Source: Streptomyces xanthophaeus (GTDB taxonomy: Bacteria; Actinomycetota; Actinomycetes; Streptomycetales; Streptomycetaceae). Taken from it: a stretch of DNA of 64,000 bases. The position numbers and the translations under genes were made by a program. The DNA lies in NCBI RefSeq assembly GCF_030440515.1, contig NZ_CP076543.1:7913001-7977000 (forward strand). Reading direction: 5' to 3'. Positions 9,448 through 17,132 of the stretch are shown piece after piece (position 1 is the stretch's first letter; every line of letters begins with the position of its first letter). The notes beneath the pieces are model-generated. The model saw nothing but the letters and a program-made list of their open reading frames with translations. It ran no database searches and was not told the DNA's origin.

Positions 9448-10209
9448 ATGCCGAGCCCAGCACTCCAGCGCGTCCACGCCTTCCTTTCGGACTTCGCCCG
9501 CCGCCAGGCCGGGCGCACCACGGCCCTTCCCGGCGGGTTCGCCGTGTACGACGACGCGTTCGCGCAGTCCTATGCGAACAACCAGGTCGTCATCGACGCG
9601 GCCGTCGACCCCGAGGCGCTGCCCGCCCTCGCGGAGGAAGCCATGGGGCACCTGCCGCACCGGCTGATCTCCGTACTCGACGACGACACCGGCAAGGCGT
9701 GCGCGGGGCCGCTGATACGGGCCGGATACACCCACTCCACCTACCTCGTCATGCTGCACACGGGCCCGGTGCCGGACGCCGGACCCGCGCAGGAGGTGGA
9801 ACTCGACGCCCTGCGCGCTCCGCTGACCCGGCGCTGGCGGGGATTCCTCCCGGACGCCGACGACGAGGTCCTGCGCCAGCTCGTCGACCGCCGCGAGGCC
9901 CGCCGGCGAGGGGCGGACATCGTCCGGTTCATCGGTGCCCGCACCGAGGCGGGCGAGGTCGCCTCATGGGCCGATCTCTACGTCGACCGGGGCACCGGCA
10001 CGGCCCAGATCGAGGACCTGATCACCTCGGAGGCCCACCTCGGACGCGGCTACGCCGACGCCGTCCTGGCGGGCGCCCTGAGCCTGGCCGCCGCCCACGG
10101 CAGCGACTTCTGCTTCCTGACCGCCGATGCCATGGACTGGCCGCGCCACTGGTACGAGCGCCGCGGCTTCGCCGTCATCGGCCACTCGCACGGCTTCGAA
10201 CGCAGCTGA
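9448..10209 (+). CDS. GNAT-family N-acetyltransferase
   Basis: A 253-residue protein. The C-terminal half (about 145-253) has the GNAT core, including the acetyl-CoA loop DLITSEAHLGRGYADAVL and the terminal strand pair DFCFLTADAMDWPRHWYERRGF, which is typical of GNATs. The N-terminal half (GGFAVYDDAFAQSYANNQVVI) looks like a degenerate second GNAT fold of the kind seen in two-domain Streptomyces enzymes. It transfers acetyl from acetyl-CoA to an amine; the substrate is unknown. It is 59 bp downstream of the phosphatase gene on the same strand and convergent with the arylamine acetyltransferase gene. Confidence 0.88.
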   Translation: MPSPALQRVHAFLSDFARRQAGRTTALPGGFAVYDDAFAQSYANNQVVIDAAVDPEALPALAEEAMGHLPHRLISVLDDDTGKACAGPLIRAGYTHSTYLVMLHTGPVPDAGPAQEVELDALRAPLTRRWRGFLPDADDEVLRQLVDRREARRRGADIVRFIGARTEAGEVASWADLYVDRGTGTAQIEDLITSEAHLGRGYADAVLAGALSLAAAHGSDFCFLTADAMDWPRHWYERRGFAVIGHSHGFERS

Positions 10210-10243
10210 CGCCGTACGCGCCGCGCGCCGCCCGTGCCCGGCT

Positions 10244-11044
10244 TCAGGGGCGGGGGTGGAGCGGGACCGGGACGCGGGGCAGGTCGATGCCGAAATGGGT
10301 GCGGTAGGCGGCCAGGACCTCGGCGTCGTCGGCCAGGATCCGCTCGGTCCGCTCCCCGTCGGCCGTGACCGTCAGCACGCGGTCGCTGAGCGTGGTCCGG
10401 CCGGACTCCGTCAGCACCGAGCACACCGGCTTGCGGGTGAAACCGGACACGGGCGAGGTGCTGTGCCACCAGGCGCCGGTCACGAAGTCGGACAGGACCC
10501 GGGGGCGCCTCTCCATCCGGTACCGGGGCACGCCGTCCCGCAGGACATCGAGGTCCCCCTCCGCGCCACCGGCCGGCACGATCCGGAACACCCCGCCCGG
10601 GTCGGTCTGCTCGCCGCGCTCGTCGAAGGCCAGCGGGAAGTGGCTCTGGTCGCCGAAGCCCACGTCCACCAGCCACGGGCGGCCGTCCTCGCACTCCACG
10701 CGCAACGCCAGGTGGTCGTAGGGAACGCCCTGCCCGCCGTCGGCCGAGTGCACCCGGGCCTGCAGCAGCTGCACCCCGTAGCCCAGGGAGTGCAGCAGCA
10801 GCGCGAACGCGCCGTTCAGCTCGTAACAGAACCCGCCGCGGCCGCCCCGCAGCAGTTTGCCGAGCAGCGCCTCCCCCTCCAGCACGATCTCCTCGCCCAG
10901 ATGGATGGACAGGCTCTCGAAGGGGACGGTCCGCAGATGCCGCAGGTGCAGGTCACGCAGGGCCGCCGCACTCGCCGACCCGGGCCGCGCCGCCCCGATC
11001 CGCCGCAGGTAGGCGTCAACTCGAGTCACAGGAAGCTCTTCCAT
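10244..11044 (-). CDS. Arylamine N-acetyltransferase
   Basis: With the ATG at 11044 the protein is 266 residues, a normal NAT length. The Cys-His-Asp triad is visible: Cys73 in RGGFCYELN, His111 in YDHLALRV and Asp127 in WLVDVGFGD. The enzyme moves acetyl (or in some actinomycete relatives a longer acyl) from CoA via Cys73 to an arylamine or arylhydrazine. Some Streptomyces homologues close amide bonds in antibiotic pathways, but nothing of that kind is next to it. An upstream in-frame GTG at 11080 exists but would add 12 residues that do not fit the family. A 166-bp inverted-repeat element lies just upstream. Confidence 0.95.
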   Translation of the reverse strand: MEELPVTRVDAYLRRIGAARPGSASAAALRDLHLRHLRTVPFESLSIHLGEEIVLEGEALLGKLLRGGRGGFCYELNGAFALLLHSLGYGVQLLQARVHSADGGQGVPYDHLALRVECEDGRPWLVDVGFGDQSHFPLAFDERGEQTDPGGVFRIVPAGGAEGDLDVLRDGVPRYRMERRPRVLSDFVTGAWWHSTSPVSGFTRKPVCSVLTESGRTTLSDRVLTVTADGERTERILADDAEVLAAYRTHFGIDLPRVPVPLHPRP

Positions 11045-11093
11045 CCCGGCAGTCTCGCAACCCGCTCCCGCCCCCGCCATACGCGGTTCGACC

Positions 11094-11259
11094 TAGGCCG
11101 CCTCTTTCGGATCTTGCCTGACCCGCGCCGCCTGGCACCGCACCTCGCCGCGTTGTCGGAGCACCCAAGTACGTCCAGTACTCGGGTGCTCCTCCGCCTT
11201 GCGAGGCACGGCACCAGACGACGCGGGCTTAACCGGCAAGATCCGAAAGAGACGGCCTA
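11094..11259. repeat. 166-bp imperfect inverted-repeat element
   Basis: The two ends match: TAGGCCG-C-CTCTTTCGGATCTTGCC on the left (from 11094) and its inverted copy on the right (to 11259). The similarity continues inward with mismatches and short indels through the whole element. The centre is a strong hairpin (11158-11192, arms GGAGCACCC and GGGTGCTCC). The right end overlaps the TAG stop codon of the MFS gene. The structure fits either a small non-autonomous mobile element (MITE-like) or a large bidirectional terminator. No open frame of its own is convincing. Confidence 0.75.
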
Positions 11260-12483
11260 AGCCGTTCGGTCCGCTGCCGCACACGTGGCTGTCGGAAGCA
11301 GGAGCGGTGTGGCCAGGATGAGCAGTCCCGCGACCGCGAGAGCGGTGCGCGGGCCGGTCACGCCGGCGAGCAGCCCGGCGAGCGCGGTGAGGACGGCGAT
11401 GGACACCTGCTGGCCGATCGACCAGGCCGTCAGGGTGCGGGCGACGAGATGCCTGGGGGTGTGTTCGAGCCGGTACGTGGCGAGCACCGGCGTGTACAGG
11501 CTCATGTTGACGATGATCGCCAGCTCGACCGCCATCACGGTGACGAGGCCGACGACGCCGGGCCGGACGAAGACCAGACCGATCAGCCAGACGGCGCGCA
11601 GGGTGCCGACGGTCCGCAGCACCCGGTGCCGGCCGTGGCGGGCCACGACACGGCGGGCCAGCCGCGAGCCGATGAGTCCGCCGAGGCAGGGAGCGGCGAA
11701 GGCGAGAGCGTACTGCCAGGGCGGGAACCCGAGTTGGCGCAGCAGGAGTACGGCCAGCAGCGGCTCGGTGGCCATGATCAGCCCGGACACGAGCATGTTG
11801 TTGAGGTAGAGCGCCCGCAGATCGGGACGGCCCATGATGTGACGCCAGCCGTCGAGCAGTGCGCCGGCCCGGACCGTGTTCCTGGCGGCGGGGCGCGGCG
11901 CCTCTTCCCGGCCGCGCATCGCGGTGAGGCACAGCGCGGAGACCAGGTAGCTGAGTGCGTCGGCCACCACGGTGGTGACCGGACCGAACAGGCCGATCGC
12001 GGCCCCGCCCAGCGGCGGTCCGACCGCGATGGAGCTCCAGTTCGTGGACTCGAACCGCGCGTTGGCCACGAGCAGGTCGTCCGGCCGGACGAGGGCCTTG
12101 AGGCAGGCGCCACCGGCCGCGCCGAAGGCGATCTTGGCCGCCGCGACCACGGCCGAGACCACCAGCAGCTGGACGAAGCCGAGCCACCCGGAGAAGTAGG
12201 CGACGGGGATCGTCGCCAGGACGGCGAACCGCGTCAGGTCCATCGCGATCATGACCGGACGCTTGCGCCGGAACTCCACCCACGGCGCGAGCGGCACCGC
12301 GATCAGCGCGCCCATCGCGGGCCCCACCGCGGCCAGCGCGGACACCTCGGCGGGACCGGCGTGCAACGCCAGCACGGCGATCAGCGGCAGTGCACCGAAC
12401 CCCAGCCCGGACCCGTAGGCGCTCACCGCGTACGCCGTCCACAGCAGGCCGAACTGCCGGCCCGACGGTCCCCTGCCCACCAT
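11257..12483 (-). CDS. MFS transporter (drug-exporter type)
   Basis: A 408-residue integral membrane protein with about 12 hydrophobic spans, for example FGLLWTAYAVSAYGSGLG, VGPAMGALIAVPLA, VQLLVVSAVVAAAK and TALAVAGLLILATPLLL. It resembles MFS exporters of the macrolide/MefA type (DUF894-like). The loop EFRRKRPVMIAMDLTR matches the conserved basic cytoplasmic loop 2-3. The ATG at 12483 has GGGAG 9-13 bp upstream. Longer starts would overlap the divergent LysR gene. The substrate is unknown; the divergent LysR regulator probably controls it. Its stop codon is embedded in the 166-bp inverted-repeat element. Confidence 0.9.
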   Translation of the reverse strand: MVGRGPSGRQFGLLWTAYAVSAYGSGLGFGALPLIAVLALHAGPAEVSALAAVGPAMGALIAVPLAPWVEFRRKRPVMIAMDLTRFAVLATIPVAYFSGWLGFVQLLVVSAVVAAAKIAFGAAGGACLKALVRPDDLLVANARFESTNWSSIAVGPPLGGAAIGLFGPVTTVVADALSYLVSALCLTAMRGREEAPRPAARNTVRAGALLDGWRHIMGRPDLRALYLNNMLVSGLIMATEPLLAVLLLRQLGFPPWQYALAFAAPCLGGLIGSRLARRVVARHGRHRVLRTVGTLRAVWLIGLVFVRPGVVGLVTVMAVELAIIVNMSLYTPVLATYRLEHTPRHLVARTLTAWSIGQQVSIAVLTALAGLLAGVTGPRTALAVAGLLILATPLLLPTATCAAADRTA

Positions 12484-12564
12484 GCTCAGCGCTCCCACCC
12501 GAACAAACCGACGTTGACCCCTGGGAGCTAACCGAGCGGCACAACCACAGGTCAAACAACTACA

Positions 12565-12578
12565 TGGGCAGCTGTCCA
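12565..12578. promoter_or_regulatory. Possible LysR operator
   Basis: TGGGCAGCTGTCCA is a near-perfect 14-bp palindrome with a CAGCTG core, flanked by AACAAC and GTTGTT half-sites. It lies in the 127-bp gap between the divergent MFS and LysR genes. It is a candidate for the LysR-type binding site; not tested. Confidence 0.4.
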
Positions 12579-12610
12579 CAACCATCCGTTGTTCACTAAG
12601 GTGGATCGAC

Positions 12611-13546
12611 GTGGATCTCGAAGCAGTGCGCACCTTCGTCGCCGTCACGGAAGCGGGCCAGTTCCGGAAAGCCGCTGCCGACCTGTCGATCACCCAGCAG
12701 GCCGTCTCCAAGCGCATCGCCGCCCTGGAGCGCAGCCTCGGCGTGAGGCTGTTCGCCCGCGCGCCCCGTGGCGCCGAGCTCACCATCGACGGGCAGGCGT
12801 TCCTGCCCCATGCGCGGGAGCTGCTGCGCGTTGCCGAGCGCGCGGTCACGTCCGTGCGCCCCGGTCGCCGTCCGCTACGCGTCGACGTGATCGCTTCGCG
12901 CGGCGCGCAGGCCGGCCTGATGCGCGGCTTCCACCGCGCGTACCCGGAGATCGACCTCGATGTGGTGATGCTGCTCGAGATCGAGACGGCCGTGGCCGCG
13001 ATCCGGTCCGGTGCGATCGACGCGTCCTTCCGCGCCGTCGCAGCGCCCGGCCGGCCCCTTCCCGAGGACATCGAGTCCGTCCGGGTGCTCGACGAGCCGC
13101 TCCAGCTCCTCACCGGCCCGGCCCACGCGCTGGCGGGCGCACGGTCGGTGACCGTCGCCCAGCTCGCCGGGCACCGGATCTGGATGCCCGGCATCGTTCC
13201 CGGTACCGAGTGGGGCGCCTACTACGACGACCTCGTCGCGGAGTTCGGGCTCACGATCGAGGCGACCGGCCCCAACTTCGGCTCCGACGCGCTTCTCGAC
13301 ACCATCGCCGACAGCCCGGCCCTGGCCACCTTCATGGGCGAGCACACCCGCCTGATCTGGCCCGCCGGCCACGGCCTGCGCCGCATCCCGGTGACCGGTC
13401 CGACGCCCGTCTACCCGCACTCGCTCCTGTGGCACCGCGACAACCCCCACCCGGCCCTGGTCACCCTCCGCGCCCACCTCGCCGCCACTGCCGCCGGCCA
13501 CGCCACCGCAGGGACCTGGGTACCGGGCTGGGTGATTCCGCGCTGA
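12611..13546 (+). CDS. LysR-family transcriptional regulator
   Basis: A 311-residue protein with the LysR layout. The N-terminal winged HTH (about 1-62: FRKAAADLSITQQAVSKRI followed by LERSLGVRLFARAPR) is followed by a periplasmic-binding-protein-like effector domain from about residue 88. The GTG start at 12611 gives MDLEAVRTFVAV, the usual family beginning. It is divergent from the MFS exporter, the classic arrangement in which LysR activates or represses the exporter in response to its substrate. It is convergent with the hypothetical gene downstream (24-bp gap). Confidence 0.95.
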   Translation: MDLEAVRTFVAVTEAGQFRKAAADLSITQQAVSKRIAALERSLGVRLFARAPRGAELTIDGQAFLPHARELLRVAERAVTSVRPGRRPLRVDVIASRGAQAGLMRGFHRAYPEIDLDVVMLLEIETAVAAIRSGAIDASFRAVAAPGRPLPEDIESVRVLDEPLQLLTGPAHALAGARSVTVAQLAGHRIWMPGIVPGTEWGAYYDDLVAEFGLTIEATGPNFGSDALLDTIADSPALATFMGEHTRLIWPAGHGLRRIPVTGPTPVYPHSLLWHRDNPHPALVTLRAHLAATAAGHATAGTWVPGWVIPR

Positions 13547-13570
13547 ACGACCCCGCCCGCGCGGCGAGCC

Positions 13571-14083
13571 TCAGGGGAGTGCGCTGGTGACGCCGTCGAC
13601 GATCATCATCCACATGGGCTGGGCGCCCGTGCCGAACGCCGAGGCCAGGGCGTACCCGATCGCCGCGTCCGCCGGCCGGATCTCGCGGTCCTCCCGCCAT
13701 TCGGCGATGACCGTCTCGTCGCCGTCCGAGGAGAAGTCGCCCAGGTGCACGCCGTCGCGGGTCAGCCGGCTGGTGGCGACGGAGTCCGGGACCAGGCGGT
13801 AGTCCGCTCCGTCGTACGTCAGGTCCACCCGGTACGAGTGCCTGCTCAGGCGGCCCTTCGCCGGCAGCAGCCCGACCACCGCGCCGTCGACCCGCATCGT
13901 GAGGTGCGCCGGGTCGCGGGTGCCGATGGCTATCTGGGGGTCCGCCGCGCTCGCCGGGTCGCGCTCCAGGCTCACGCGGGGGACCGCCTCGCCGTCGACC
14001 TCGAGGCGGTCCTGGCCGTCCTGGCGGACGGTGATCGCGCCGAAGCGGGTGTCGTCGATGGGGGCCGGGTCTGTCTCGTTCAC
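13571..14083 (-). CDS. Hypothetical protein
   Basis: A 170-residue soluble protein with a GTG start at 14083; I recognise no family. It is acidic, with alternating short strands (VSLERDPAS, MRVDGAVVGLLPA, YRVDLTYDGADYRLVPDS) that suggest a beta-rich fold, and a C-terminal segment ADAAIGYALASAFGTGAQ. No signal peptide, membrane span or metal motif is seen. It is convergent with the LysR gene and lies downstream of the receptor kinase gene on the same strand, 134 bp apart. Codon usage looks typical of the neighbourhood, so the gene is probably real. Confidence 0.75.
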   Translation of the reverse strand: MNETDPAPIDDTRFGAITVRQDGQDRLEVDGEAVPRVSLERDPASAADPQIAIGTRDPAHLTMRVDGAVVGLLPAKGRLSRHSYRVDLTYDGADYRLVPDSVATSRLTRDGVHLGDFSSDGDETVIAEWREDREIRPADAAIGYALASAFGTGAQPMWMMIVDGVTSALP

Positions 14084-14217
14084 AGGTGTGCGTCACTTCG
14101 GTGAGTGGGGTGGGTGGGGCGAGCGTGGCGTGCGTGGCGCGCGGTGAACCGCCGTCAGGCATAAGGGATTTTCCGTATCACCCTACCGGTAGTGATCATG
14201 GTGTGGGCGGCAGCGGA

Positions 14218-15777
14218 TCAATCGCGCTCCCACACCTTGGCGACGGCCTCCAGGTAGTCGTCCTGGCCGTCCTCGATGCGGGTGACCTCCAGCACGAGCA
14301 GCAGGTCGGAGGAGACGCGAACGCAGATCATGTCGTCGGTGTCCCACTCGGCGTCCTCCACCAGGGTTCCGTAGCCGGAGCTGTGTCCGTCCGCGAGGCA
14401 GTCGCTGTTCAGGTCGGCATCACCGGACTTGAGCAGCAGGATGTCGTCCCCGGCGAGGTCCCAGTTCGGGTGCAGGTCGACGTCGAAACCGTCCCCCGCC
14501 TTCGCCTGCGTGAGGTCGGCGGCGTCGATGCCGTGGCCGGTGGGCAGCTGGACCTCCGCCTCGTCCGACAGGGACCAGCCGTCGAGCGGGTCGGTGCTCT
14601 CCGGCGCCGGATCCGTGGGGGTGCCGCCGCTGTCGTCCTGGGAGACGTAGTGGTCGGCCGCGTTCTTCCCGTTCTGCGCGGCCGTGTACGCGAGGGCCCC
14701 GATCGCCGCGGCCACCACCACGGCGGCGCCCGCGAGGAAGGGTGCCGTACGGAACCGGAAGCGCGGCTCGGCCGGGCGCGGTCCGTACCCGGGCGGGACG
14801 GCGGCCGGACCGGCCGCCGCTACGGACGGGTCCACGCGCGTCGGCGCGTACGGCGGGGGCGCGGTGGCCGTCAGCGAGGGATCGGAGTCCGCCTCCAGTG
14901 CCGAGGAGGCGCGCGCGAGCAGGCTGTGCGCGACGGGGGCCGGCAGCCAGCCGGAACCGACCGGGCGGGCGTCGTCCGCCCCGTCCGAGAGTTCCGTGAA
15001 CAGCGCGGCCAGGGTGGGCCGCGCGGCGGGGTCCTTGGCGAGGCAGCGCCGTACGAGATCCAGCGCGAGCCCCGAGAGGGCGTCCAGCCGCGGCTCGGAG
15101 TGCACGACCCGGTAGAGCAGCGCAGGGGTGGCGCCGGACCCGAAGGGGCTCTCGCCGCTCAGGGTGAAGCCCAGCACCGCCCCGAAGGAGAACACGTCGG
15201 AAGCCGTTCCCACGGAGCCCCCGCAGGCCTGCTCCGGCGACATGAAGCCGGGGGAGCCGACGGTCAGTCCGGTGCGGGTCAGCGCGCTCGCCTCGGTGGC
15301 CCGCGAGATCCCGAAGTCGATCACCCGGGGTCCGTCGGGGCCCAGCAGCACGTTGGACGGTTTCAGGTCACGGTGGACCAGCCCGGCGGCGTGCACGGCC
15401 GCGAGTGCCGCCGCCAGCCCGCGCGCCAGGGCGAGCGCCGAGGCCTCGGGGAACGGCCCGTGTTCGGCCACCGCCTCGGCGAGCGACATCCCGGGGACGA
15501 AGACCGTGCTCAGCCATGGGGTCGGGTCGTCCACGCCGGCGGCGAGCACCTGCGCGGTGTACCTCCCGTCCACGGCCCGCACGGCGGCGACCTCGCGGGC
15601 GAAGCGGCGCCGGAACTCCGGATCCCGGGCCAGTTCCGGATGCACCACCTTGACCGCGACGCTGCGTCCGCCGGGCGTGCGGGCCAGGTAGACGCGGCCC
15701 ATGCCGCCGCTGCCGAGCCGTGCGACGACGTGGTAGGGCCCGACCCGCAGGGGGTCACCCGGTATCAATGCGTCCAC
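14218..15777 (-). CDS. Receptor-like serine/threonine protein kinase (Pkn type)
   Basis: A 519-residue protein. The N-terminal kinase domain (about 12-265) carries the Gly loop LGSGGMGRVYLA, the ATP-binding Lys in SVAVKVVHPE, the catalytic loop VHRDLKPSN, the metal motif VIDFGIS and the SPGFMSPEQ activation segment. A Pro/Ala-rich juxtamembrane stretch follows. One membrane span (about 345-367: APFLAGAAVVVAAAIGALAY) leads to an extracellular acidic domain of about 150 residues with two Cys (NSDCLAD and DMICVRVS) that may form a disulfide. It is probably a sensor kinase that reads an external signal. It is monocistronic or co-transcribed with the hypothetical gene at 13571-14083. GTG start, preceded by a G-rich site. 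Confidence 0.95.
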   Translation of the reverse strand: MDALIPGDPLRVGPYHVVARLGSGGMGRVYLARTPGGRSVAVKVVHPELARDPEFRRRFAREVAAVRAVDGRYTAQVLAAGVDDPTPWLSTVFVPGMSLAEAVAEHGPFPEASALALARGLAAALAAVHAAGLVHRDLKPSNVLLGPDGPRVIDFGISRATEASALTRTGLTVGSPGFMSPEQACGGSVGTASDVFSFGAVLGFTLSGESPFGSGATPALLYRVVHSEPRLDALSGLALDLVRRCLAKDPAARPTLAALFTELSDGADDARPVGSGWLPAPVAHSLLARASSALEADSDPSLTATAPPPYAPTRVDPSVAAAGPAAVPPGYGPRPAEPRFRFRTAPFLAGAAVVVAAAIGALAYTAAQNGKNAADHYVSQDDSGGTPTDPAPESTDPLDGWSLSDEAEVQLPTGHGIDAADLTQAKAGDGFDVDLHPNWDLAGDDILLLKSGDADLNSDCLADGHSSGYGTLVEDAEWDTDDMICVRVSSDLLLVLEVTRIEDGQDDYLEAVAKVWERD

Positions 15778-15933
15778 TCGGCCCCCCGGATCGCGCCTGG
15801 TACGGCCGGATCCTAGTGGCTTGAACCATGGTCATGCGGGCGTTCGGAGGCGTTCGCGGACGTGGTCCGGGCCGCCGCCCGGGCGCCGGTGGCCGGACAC
15901 GGCCCGGCCCCGCGCCCGGGTCGATTCGGTGGC

Positions 15934-16878
15934 TCAGCGGCTGGTCAGGTACCCGCCCATGGTGGTGAAGTAGTCGGTGGCGGGCATCTCTTCGCCTTCC
16001 TCGGTCCGTACCCGGGTGATGGCGAGGCCGTGGTTGCGCCCGGTGCGGGCGTCGGCCCCGGCCACGATCACGACGCCTTCCCCCTCGCGGTAGAACACGC
16101 GGCCGGGCGTGCCCCCGTAGCGGCCCTCGGAGACGACGGCGGCCAGTACCTCCAGACGCTTGCCGCGGTGGTAGGTGAAGGCGGCCGGATAGGGGGCCGA
16201 CTGGGCGCGGACGAGTCGCTGGAGGTCCTCGGCCGGCCAGTTCCAGTCGATGCGGATGTCCTCGGCCGAGCGCTTGTGGAAGAAGCTGGCCTGCGAGCGG
16301 TCCTGGCGGGTGAAGTCGGTCTCGCCGGCCGCGATCCGGCCCAGGGCGCCCACGGTGACCGGTGCGATCAGGTCGACCGTCTTGTGGAACAGGTCGGTCG
16401 CGGTGTCCGTGGGGCCGACCGGTACGGCGTGCTGGACCACGATGTCGCCCGCGTCGAGCTCGTCGTTCATCAGGTGGGCGGTGACGCCGACTTCGGGCTC
16501 GTCGTTGATCAGCGCCCAGATCAGCGGTGAGAAGCCCGCGTACTTCGGCAGCAGGGAGTCGTGCACGTTGAGGGTGCCGTGCCGGGGCAGGTTGAAGATG
16601 CGCGGGGGGATCCACGTGCGCCAGTTGTTCGCCACGATGATGTCCGGTTCCGCCTCCTTCAGCCGTGTGAACAGCTCTTCGTCGTCGGGGCGGTTGCGGA
16701 TGAGCACCGGGACGCCGTGGTCGTCGGCGAGGTCGGCGACGGAGTCGCTCCAGATCTTCTCGTACGCGTGCTCGCTCTTCGGGTGCGTCACGACCAGAAC
16801 GACATCGTGTTCGGACTCCAGCAGGGCCTGCAGGGTGCGGTGCCCCCACGTCTGATAGCCGAACATGACGACCCGCAT
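15934..16878 (-). CDS. Formyltetrahydrofolate-dependent formyltransferase, CchA-like (siderophore)
   Basis: A 314-residue formyltransferase. The formyl-transfer core has TLNVHDSLLPKYAG (Asn104, His106) and LDAGDIVVQ, the conserved Asn-His-Asp set. The C-terminal OB-like region begins near residue 215. Size and pattern match Fmt. However, its divergent partner is an ornithine N-hydroxylase and an iron box lies 40 bp upstream, so it is more likely to formylate N5-hydroxyornithine for a hydroxamate siderophore, as CchA does for coelichelin. ATG 16878 is chosen because AAGGAGGAAC sits 5-14 bp upstream; an upstream in-frame start lacks a ribosome-binding site. The usual cch synthetase and transport genes are absent here. 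Confidence 0.9.
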   Translation of the reverse strand: MRVVMFGYQTWGHRTLQALLESEHDVVLVVTHPKSEHAYEKIWSDSVADLADDHGVPVLIRNRPDDEELFTRLKEAEPDIIVANNWRTWIPPRIFNLPRHGTLNVHDSLLPKYAGFSPLIWALINDEPEVGVTAHLMNDELDAGDIVVQHAVPVGPTDTATDLFHKTVDLIAPVTVGALGRIAAGETDFTRQDRSQASFFHKRSAEDIRIDWNWPAEDLQRLVRAQSAPYPAAFTYHRGKRLEVLAAVVSEGRYGGTPGRVFYREGEGVVIVAGADARTGRNHGLAITRVRTEEGEEMPATDYFTTMGGYLTSR

Positions 16879-16917
16879 GGGGTTCCTCCTTGGAGCGGCG
16901 ACAGATTTCAAAATGAG

Positions 16918-16936
16918 TAAAGCAAGGCTTACCTAA
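16918..16936 (-). promoter_or_regulatory. Iron box (DmdR/IdeR-type) for the formyltransferase
   Basis: On the minus strand the site reads TTAGGTAAGCCTTGCTTTA. The first half matches the consensus TTAGGTTAGGCTAACCTAA well and the second half is degenerate. It is 40 bp upstream of the formyltransferase start. Iron-loaded DmdR1/IdeR would repress here. Confidence 0.7.
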
Positions 16937-17022
16937 CTGTACAACATCCCCTTCTTTGGGGAGAGTTCAGCGGCGAATCGATGAAGGCTCGATCTGATTT
17001 GCCCATCGACAGGTCCATGATG

Positions 17023-17041
17023 TCAGGTTAGCCTTCCCTAA
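17023..17041 (+). promoter_or_regulatory. Iron box (DmdR/IdeR-type) for the N-hydroxylase
   Basis: TCAGGTTAGCCTTCCCTAA matches the iron-box consensus at most positions and keeps the dyad. It lies 92 bp upstream of the hydroxylase start, separated from the first box by 86 bp, so each divergent gene has its own box. Confidence 0.75.
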
Positions 17042-17132
17042 GTTCGCTTCGGGTTCCGCTCCTTCGGCGTGCCCAGTCCCTGGTTCCCCCACCCATGGCG
17101 ATCGGCTGCCCCCCGCACGATTTGGGAGTGAC

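Noticed and set aside
12484..13194. Extension of the MFS gene to 13194
   Set aside because: The added frame is antisense to the LysR gene and Ser/Arg-rich without membrane character.
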